A DNA stretch of 64,000 nucleotides, from assembly GCA_010015745.1 (NCBI GenBank), contig ML978169.1, positions 310,001 through 374,000 of the forward strand, in the 5' to 3' direction. Shown piece after piece: positions 57,334 to 64,000 of this stretch. The number at the start of each line of letters is the position of its first letter. Positions within the stretch are counted from its first letter, which is position 1. The notes below the pieces were generated by a model that saw only the letters and a list, made by a program, of their open reading frames with translations, did no database searches and had not been told where the DNA came from. Source of the stretch: Setomelanomma holmii (Eukaryota; Ascomycota; Dothideomycetes; Pleosporales; Phaeosphaeriaceae). Both the position numbers and the translations under genes were made by a program.

Positions 57334-57992
57334 GATTTTCGTAAGTGTTTGTGGCAATAACAACAAGATAATGTTTTCAGCTTTTCTAGCTTATTGCTGC
57401 GAAGCAGCAATTATAGCCCATCCCGTTGTGTCCTACCATCTGGTGTGGTTTAGAGCAGTCGCGCTGATTGGTCCGCAAGGCTCACTTTTGATTGGCTGGA
57501 AAAGTGTATGCATCACCTGATACATACATTATGGGATTCCTGACAAATTTGTCAAGATTGTGGACTCTAACGAGCTTCAAGGTCTGACATCACACATTGC
57601 GAGATCACGAACAGCACGCGAAACGACGCGTCGCATTAGTGACGGTAATGGCGACGGCAATAGTGACAGTAATAGCGTTGGCAATAGAAATAGAGATAGT
57701 GATACTATAGAGCAGTAAGGAGAAGATTGGATCACGTTGTGAAGTTATAATAGTGTGAGCGGACTCCCGCTTGTCAAGGCGCTGCCTTAACAATGAGAAA
57801 TAACATCAATAGCTCAAACAACTTACAGGGCTATCAATTGCTGCTTCGCAGCTCTCTATTCAGAAACGTTTACGATCTGACAGACTTTTATTTCTTTATA
57901 ACTCTATTTCACAGAGAGGGACGGGGTTATACACTGATATGTAGGCTTTCTCTTGCTGCATTGAAAGTTCAAAAATCGCTGCCATTTAGGGA
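57334..57992. other. Interior non-coding part of the long-TIR element
   Basis: Holds a microsatellite-like run at about 57640-57710 built on GTGACRGTAATAGC variants, and no recognised gene. Confidence 0.5.
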
Positions 57993-58595
57993 ATTCCATG
58001 CATCAGGTCCTTGTTTGTACAGCGTGTAGGAACGATGCGAGCAGAGGGAGCACGTGATTGCATGCGCTTCCAGAAAGCCGCTAGCATGCGCCACGAGTGT
58101 GTTTAGCAGTCTCTGCTATGGGCATAGCGTCGAGTTTGTTGCAGTAAGACACAAACATATCTGAGCACGCTACTGCAAGCCAAGAGTAGCTGAAGCTCTT
58201 TGCCCTGTTGGACGCGTTTTGGCGATCTTGCCGTCCGCGCGGAGAAACTGCCGGAATGCACATTCCTTACCTTAAGTTGACCTCTAGAGCCCGCGATCCT
58301 AGTCTTTAAGATCTAGGCTTTCTTTTTAGACTTCCGAGCGGTTGATAGAGATTAGGTGGTGCGAGTGGACAGGGGGATCTTTAAAGGAGGTTGATCGATA
58401 GTAGTGACAGATTAGCCTACAGTACGTCTAACACTACGCTCTTCTTTGTCGGAGGCTGATGTGCCGGGAGAGCTTCTGCTGCAGAACTAATGCGCGTTCA
58501 GCTTGACTTCGTGCAGTCGCGCTGGCTTGATACCGAAGGTCCAGATGAAAAAGCGTCCCGCCATACAGGGTGTCCCGCTATGCAGGGAGGGACGT
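57993..58595 (-). repeat. Right arm of long inverted repeat
   Basis: Inverted counterpart of 52643-53245. The same motif (ATGCCCATAGCAGAGACTGC on the minus strand) lies near 58110-58130, at about the same distance from the outer end as in the left arm. Confidence 0.75.
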
Positions 58596-58904
58596 TACAT
58601 GATTTTCTTTGCGCTGTCAGTCTCTGCTTAGCTTGTACACCCCTTTTAGATCACGATGGCAGGTGCGCCTTAGAGAATCGGAATACCAGGAAGACAGAAC
58701 CTTTGTAGAAGGACATGAAATCCAGCCTAGGGGGCCGTTCCGACCTAGGGATACACTTTCCAAGAGTTTCTCCGGTGTAGTTCGGAACGGATCCGAAACC
58801 TCATGACGTTGTATCGTCCTTAACGTGTTTTACCACTCCTCGGCCCGAACCACTCCTTGGCCAGCCCCACCAGAACGCGTGCAGCGCGTCTCATCTCATC
58901 AACC

Positions 58905-60727
58905 ATGGCTCAACGCCAACGCCCTCTATCGCCTCAAAGGGGTGCTAGGACTCTAATAGCAGCCCAATCAATTCAGAATTAACGTATAGCTAGCTAAAGT
59001 AGGGCTGCCTCCTTGTATAAGATTCCTAGAACCACGCTTAGACGCCGCCTTCATTGCGTCCCTACTATTCAAGCTTTCAACCAAACAAAGCGCAAGCTCT
59101 CCTCTGTCAAAGAGCAGTCTCTTGTTGAGTGGATCCTTGACCTGGATCGCCATGGATTTCCTCCTCATATCATCGACGTACGACAAATGGCAGACAGTTT
59201 ACTCTTTGCCTGCGGCCAAAATCCTCCTCCTCTTCCTGTTGGCAAGAACTGGGTGTTGCAGTGGATCAAGAACCAGGCAGAGCTGCAGACAAAATGGAAC
59301 AGGAAATTACATTCACAGAGGGCTCTGTGTGAGGATCCTGTCTCAATAACAGCTTGGTTCAAGCTTGTACAGGACACACGCACGACGTACGAAATCCCAG
59401 AGGAGGACGTATACAACTTTGATGAGACAGGCTTTATGATGGGTGTCGCATCAACGTCAAAGGTTGTCACTAGCTCTGACACTATTGGTCGAGCAACTAC
59501 TATTGGTCGAGCAACTACTGTTGTAACTGCGTGAGCAGTGTCGGTCGGAGGCTGTGATCAACGATTGTATTGCTATCTGTTGTCGTGTTGTGATTGTGAT
59601 GTTCCATGAGCTCTCGGCTCAGAGGTAAGTGCACTTGCCCATAGGGCAGTGCCTACTACAATAGGATAACATGTGACTTCAGCCACGTGGTTACAACTGT
59701 TGATCCGGGTGATCGAGAGTGGGTGACAGCAATTGAGTGTATCAACGCGTCCGGCTGGCATCTTCCACCCTTTGTAATCCTGAAAGGAAAACTCCACCAG
59801 GCCAGCTGGTATAAGGATATCCTGCCTGACTGGGTTATTAGTGTTAGTGACAATGGATGGACAACCAACGAGCTTGGCCTTGAGTGGATAAAGCACTTCA
59901 ACAGACATACAGAGTCTCACACGAGAGGACCGTACAGACTGCTCATCCTTGACGGCCACAAGAGCCACGCTACACCGGAGTTTGATCAATTCTGCAAGGA
60001 CAACAAGATTATTACCCTCTGTATGCCTCCTCATACCTCTCATCTCCTGCAGCCTCTTGATGTCGGCTGTTACTCTCCTCTTAAGGTAATATATGGACAT
60101 GAGGTGTCTGAGCTTGCCTGGCTAGGAGTCTTCCATATCGACAAGCTGGAGTTCCTATGGATATACAAGAGAGTTCGGCTGACAGCTCTGTCTGAACGCA
60201 ATATTAAGGCAGATTTTCAAGCGACAGGGCTTATCCCATACTGTCCTGAACAAGTCTTGAGCAACCTTACTGTTGTCAGAACTCCGTCTCCACCAGTGAC
60301 AACTGCTGCTTCAGGAGAGCCCTGGACTGCTGAGACTCCACATACAACCGACCAGCTGCAGCAGCAGGCTCGACTTATCAAGGACCTACTTCGTCGCCAG
60401 TCTCAGAGCCCTACTAGTCAGGCAATCAGCCAGCTCGTCAAGGGTTGTCAACTTGCTATGCAGTCAGCAACCATGCTTATTCAGGAAAATCAGAAGCTAT
60501 GTGCCTCAAACCAACGCCAGAAACGTAAGCGCCAACAGCGCAGACAACATATAGCTCGTGAAGGTGCTCTGCAGGCTTGTGAGGGTCAGGCGCTAGTCGC
60601 AGAGGCTGAGAGAGGTGTCGAACAGGGTGACCAAGCTGAGCCTGGCCCTGTACAAAGGAGAGCACCACCAACTTGCAGCAAGTGTCAGGTACAGGGACAC
60701 AATAGGACTCAATGCAGATCAATCTAG
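58905..60727 (+). pseudogene. pogo-like DDE transposase with two TAA codons and a MITE insertion
   Basis: From ATG 58905, an N-terminal helix-turn-helix (AASLYKIPRTTLRRRL) is interrupted by TAA at 58980-58982 and 58995-58997, both replacing positions where CAA would fit. A CENP-B-type DNA-binding part and the DDE domain follow: first Asp in YNFDETGF, second in LLILDGHKSH, third in LLQPLDVGC, so all catalytic residues remain. At 59517 a nested insertion shifts the frame by two; removing 179 bp (element plus one duplication) restores it. The C-terminus has a CCHC zinc knuckle (CSKCQVQGHNRTQC). There is also an 18-bp tandem duplication (TIGRAT twice) at about 59482-59516. Confidence 0.88.
59523..59695. 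mobile_element. 173-bp MITE nested in the transposase
   Basis: Flanked by ACTGTT on both sides (59517-59522 and 59696-59701). Ends are imperfect inverted repeats (GTAACTGCGTG at the left; TGTAACCACGTGG read from the right). Its length plus one duplication (179 bp) exactly explains the frame jump between the two transposase halves. Confidence 0.75.
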
Positions 60728-61109
60728 TCTATTACTTGTTAAATTTTAGGACAATTTGCATATGTGGTTGTTGAGCAATTGTACGCTGAGTTGCACGCGT
60801 TCTGGTGGGGCTGGCCGAGGAGTGGTTCGGGCCGAGGAGTGGTAAAACACGTTAGCGTAACTTAGTCAGCTTCCATTATCAGTATTGTATGTATTATACC
60901 TCGAGGGGCCGTGCCAGCTCGATAAAGATGTGGCGCATGCTGGCGAGATTCTAGAAGTAAGTTATCTATCATCACATGCTGTTTCTATTTTTGCACCAAT
61001 ACCCTGCTTGCCTTGGAGCCTATGAGCAGGCGCTCACAGTTGCCACGTTGTCCAGTGTCCACACCCAGTCACCACAACAAGTTAATATGGATAAAGCCAG
61101 GCACTGGCA

Positions 61110-61775
61110 TCAGATGTACCCCCCGGCGTGTCAAGATCGATTCGTGCTCTAGCAGACTATCACGATGTGACTCGCACCACCCTCCAGCATCGTAAATCCG
61201 GCCGCCAGTCGTTCCCCGAAAAGACGCAGAGCCAACAGTATCTATACCCATGGGAGGAGAAAGCTCTTGTCAAATTCGCAGCGCATCAAGACGCCCTCGG
61301 TCACCCCATTCGAGTAAAACCTTCACGTTCGATAGCGTTCGGTCTCGCCTGCCGACGAGTGGCAGCGGACAGGCCAAGCAAGCCTCCGGGAAAGAACTGG
61401 CCCCAGTTCTTCTATCAGCGCCACCCAGATCTCACAGCAAGTAAGGCCCGGGCGATGGACTGGAACCGATATGATAACTATGATAAGGTCGCCCACTGGT
61501 TTGAGGTAATTTGAAAGGTTTTACATGACCCCGCCATTTTATCGGAGAATTGTTATAACATGAATGAGACCGGTGTCATGCTTTCTAAGCTGAACACCGT
61601 CAAAGTTCTTGTTCGCAGGGATAAACAGCGAGACTATAGAGGTGCTCGTGTCAAGCGAACAACTTTCGCTGCCATCGAATGCGTGAGTGCCGATGGTAGG
61701 TATTTGGACCCTATGGTGATCTGGCCTGCCTCAACTCATCGATCTAACTGGAGCACGCACCCAGACTCCGTCAAC
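61110..61775 (+). pseudogene. Truncated pogo/Fot1-like transposase
   Basis: Reads SRSIRALADYHDVTRTTLQH (HTH), then PGKNWPQFFYQRHPDL, and, past a TGA at 61512-61514, YNMNETGVMLSKLNTVKVLV and RTTFAAIECVSADGRYLDPM, the start of a DDE domain. It breaks off after HRSNWSTHP near 61766, losing the second and third catalytic Asp. No inverted repeats found. A different family member from the 58.8-60.9 kb element. Confidence 0.75.
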
Positions 61776-62467
61776 ATCTTGTGCAAAGGAACCGCGACGA
61801 AATCAACTCTTTCGCCAATCTAACCCAACATTCTGGTCTCCGCGCCCAACTCTGCAACGCCTGCATCCGCGACGAAGTCAGCCTCTACTGGGCACGCGTC
61901 CCGAAGTCCGCCCAACCTCTCGCCCTCCGGGGTGAACGCCGCTGGCCATACCGCAACACCGCCGGCACGGGCACGCCGCAGGACCTTTGCATATGCCGAG
62001 CAGCACATGTCGAAGCTCACGCAAACGTATGCCACTTATGCCGTGACTACATGTACAACTCACACGTCACCCAACCCTGGCACGATACCGAACGAGCCTT
62101 GACAGAGTACAATCACCCTACGCTCAAAGGCTCCAAACGGCTTTTGAAACTGGGACCCGTACATCTCATGAATCAAAACATAGTAACGCGTAGCGCACGC
62201 AACGTATAGCAGACGTGCCTGTGTGGGAATGAAGCCTAGCCCGCGGCGTCCGCGGGCACGGAGTATGCGAGCTTTTGTATGGCGTGTATGGGTGTGAGAA
62301 TTGATGCGGCGCATTTGCCGGTGGGGCTGAGGGAGAGGGATATGGGGAGGCGGAGTACGAGGTGGCATAAGACAAGGGTACATAAGAAGGCGAGGGGGGA
62401 GGGGTGTAGGATTAACATTGAGAGGGCGTGGGTGGAGGAAGATGAGTTTGTTCAGGAGGGCCGTTGA
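61760..62467 (+). pseudogene. Cysteine-rich (zinc-binding-like) protein remnant with two TAG codons
   Basis: An open frame starting at the break of the transposase reads RNRDEINSFANLTQHSGLRA, then paired cysteines (QLCNACIRDE, LCICRAAH, CHLCRDYM). TAG at 62207-62209 and 62237-62239 interrupt the same frame, which resumes with TCLCGNEA and SFCMACMGV and runs to TGA at 62465-62467. The cysteine pairs suggest zinc binding. Family not recognised. The 5' part is missing. Both TAGs are one C-to-T change from CAG. Confidence 0.55.
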
Positions 62468-63200
62468 GAGGACGTAGGTGGGTCATGATGATAAGTAGGC
62501 TGAAGTACAGAAGGTGAGTGGTTGTGTTTGCACATCTACACTAATTTCTTAGCGAAAGATACTCAACTCCTTGATCCTTAATCCTGCGTAGCTTTTTGTG
62601 CTGAGAGTGAACACACACATATACTTGTGGACCTGGCTTGTCGCTAGCGCATATCAATGCTTACGGCACAAATCAGCAAATGAGCTGGTCCCTTCCGTTG
62701 CGGAAATCGTTCGCTAAGGACCAGACTTGCGGATTGTGCTCAAGTTCAGGGAATGCCATCACTAAGTAGCTCGAGATTCATACTCTCACTTGCGAGCGAC
62801 CTTGAAAAAGTCGCAAACGCTCCCTCCAGAAAAGAAGAATACTTGAAAGCTACATCAGAGCTTCATTCACGTCCCGAGAGGCGTCTGTAAGCATGCTAGC
62901 CCCCGGGCGAGTAATCGTCCGTGCCTGCGTGTTGATGTGTTGCTCTGTCATTCGACGATGTGGATGCTGTGTAACCTACTTCATGGTTCGTCACCTGGCT
63001 TGCTTGACATCGAAACACTTAGTTGTTGATGGTCCCTCTTCACCGTATCTTCGTTCGAAGTGCCTCTACGAGGTGTTGGATGTTGTTAGGATGTCGTCTG
63101 AGTCAATTGTGTCAGACTTCCAACCACAGCTGGAAAGGGAGACGCAATGTGTGATTTTGTTGATGCTGGTAATGGTAAAGAATGCTCTGACGAGAAAATT
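62468..63200. other. Unassigned accessory DNA
   Basis: No domain found. An open frame at 62893-63216 is in the same frame as the downstream DUF7923 remnant but is not convincingly part of it. Confidence 0.4.
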
Positions 63201-63213
63201 AAAGGTGGGTCAC

Positions 63214-63861
63214 TAATGTTATGTAGTCCATCAGCGCTGACTTATCAAAGCTCATTTCTTGCATGATCTGGCGGACGTGCATTGTCGCCGAGTCTTGTTT
63301 GGTGGCACAGCTGACAGTGGATATGCCTGATTGCTTGGACCGTTCACAGAAAATGATGCCAATTGTGAGCGAATTACGCTTCTCAAGGGGCCCCCCTTTG
63401 CCCACGAGTTAGCCGATATCGAGAAGAAGTTCCATACTGTTGCATTCGACAGCGTCTTCCGGCGCGAAAAGCTGGCGAATGTTAAGCGCAGAGTGCCGTT
63501 TCACCTCACGCCCCCAAGGACCCCATCGGCAGAATACGCAGTGGCTGCTGCGAGTGCATCGTCTATCCCATCACCACCCTCAGCTACCCAGCAAGGCTCA
63601 GCTTTGAACAGACGACCCACGATGTCTGGAGTACTACAGAACTGATCAGGCCATCGTGTCGATTCGACGCTCAGCTACAATCATCACGACTTCCTGACCA
63701 TGAAAGGCCGTAAACTTTGCAACACTTTCCATCTCCGGGGAAAATGTGCGTATCTAGAAGATTACGGAAATTATCAGCATGACCACATAGCGACTTTGAG
63801 TAATAAGCAAATGGTGGTATTGCGCGCCGTTGCTCGCCAATCTCCTTGTTCAAAAGTGTAA
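63214..63861 (+). pseudogene. DUF7923 / CCCH zinc-finger protein remnant
   Basis: One frame reads ADVHCRRVLFGGTADSGYA, then TGA at 63328-63330, then LLGPFTENDANCERITLLKG and FAHELADIEKKFHTVAFDSV (DUF7923-like), a Ser/Pro-rich linker, TGA at 63643-63645, and a CCCH-like finger (KLCNTFHLRGKCAYLEDYGN, QHDH) to TAA at 63859-63861. One expected finger cysteine is Tyr. Both TGAs are one C-to-T step from CGA. The upstream part is absent. Domain names are from memory of the pattern. Confidence 0.6.
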
Positions 63862-64000
63862 CGGTACGGACGGAGGGGGAGGACTGCGCTGAATTGACTA
63901 CCTGAGGTGGGCGGAGCTACATATATAAACTGCCGCACATGAGCTATCCCAACTCGTACTAGAGTGGGTCTGGGCAAGGCCCAAACCGTTACAAAAAGGG

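Larger units (their letters stand above)
52643..58595. mobile_element. Putative long-TIR DNA element carrying an NLR gene
   Basis: Two arms of roughly 600 bp, in inverted orientation, match each other with many point differences. Both outer ends read TA|ACGTCC, with TA at 52641-52642 and 58596-58597, as expected for pogo/Tc1-type insertion at TA. Between the arms lies only the HET-NACHT-WD40 gene and no transposase, so the element would be non-autonomous with an NLR as cargo. The alternative is two independent solo elements inserted in opposite orientation on each side of the gene. Confidence 0.55.
58823..60852 (+). mobile_element. pogo-like (Tc1/mariner superfamily) transposon, inactivated
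   Basis: Terminal inverted repeats of 63 bp including the TA (58821-58883 and 60792-60854) differ at one position. They start ACGTGTTTTACCACTCC and are flanked by TA duplications (58821-58822, 60853-60854). Inside is a DDE transposase with two early TAA codons and a nested 173-bp insertion. The near-identical ends suggest recent movement, presumably by a trans-acting copy or before inactivation. Confidence 0.92.

Noticed and set aside
1..64000. Reassignment of TAG/TAA to glutamine in this genome
   Set aside because: dsk2 and noxA end in TAG, cdc20 in TAA, and conserved genes never carry internal TAR codons, so ordinary stops plus pseudogenes fit better.
1..64000. CRISPR array or bacterial operon
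   Set aside because: No direct repeats with regular spacers; introns and gene content are fungal nuclear.

Overview
The window is nuclear DNA of a filamentous ascomycete. The evidence is short GT-AG introns (45 to 84 nt), single-gene transcription units on both strands, and a typical fungal gene set: NoxA, a Zn2Cys6/AflR-type regulator, xylitol dehydrogenase, a HET-NACHT-WD40 NLR and pogo/Fot1-like transposons. The gene style suggests Dothideomycetes, but this cannot be proved from the window alone.

Layout. At 1-10.3 kb is a decayed or fast-evolving stretch. It holds an ankyrin gene cut by an in-frame TAG, a secreted DUF7029/DUF7223 gene with three in-frame stops, a TPR/F-box/LRR gene with a splice-phase problem, a Ser/Thr-rich single-pass membrane protein, and a STAND-like/FHA gene with a TAG inside the FHA domain. 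At 10.5-50.5 kb is an ordinary conserved core: quinone oxidoreductase, Dsk2 (ubiquitin shuttle), a kelch-BTB protein, Cdc20, NoxA, a small four-helix membrane protein, xylitol dehydrogenase, Efm2, Vps28, Noc2, an AflR-like regulator, mitochondrial lysyl-tRNA synthetase, an FRG1-like protein, a 2OG-Fe(II) oxygenase-like protein, an acyltransferase-3 membrane protein and a zinc alcohol dehydrogenase. Nearly all splice cleanly in phase. A U1 snRNA gene lies at 41145-41295, with an inverted copy of its promoter and 5' end 150 bp beyond it.

At 52-64 kb is a transposon-rich accessory block. A HET-NACHT-WD40 (HNWD-type) allorecognition gene, now broken by one nonsense codon and two 1-bp frameshifts, sits between two roughly 600-bp inverted repeats that end in TA dinucleotides. 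It therefore looks like cargo of a long-terminal-inverted-repeat element of about 6 kb (52643-58595). Next to it is a complete 2.03-kb pogo-like element with 63-bp inverted repeats. Its transposase has two CAA-to-TAA-type stops and a nested 173-bp MITE with a 6-bp target duplication. Then come a truncated second pogo/Fot1 transposase, a zinc-cysteine pseudogene with two TAG codons, and a DUF7923/CCCH pseudogene with two TGA codons.

A theme runs through the window. Most of the broken genes stay in one frame and are stopped by TAA, TAG or TGA codons that are each one C-to-T change from CAA, CAG or CGA (or TGG to TAG). This is the spectrum expected of RIP-like cytosine mutation. The housekeeping genes in the middle are free of it.
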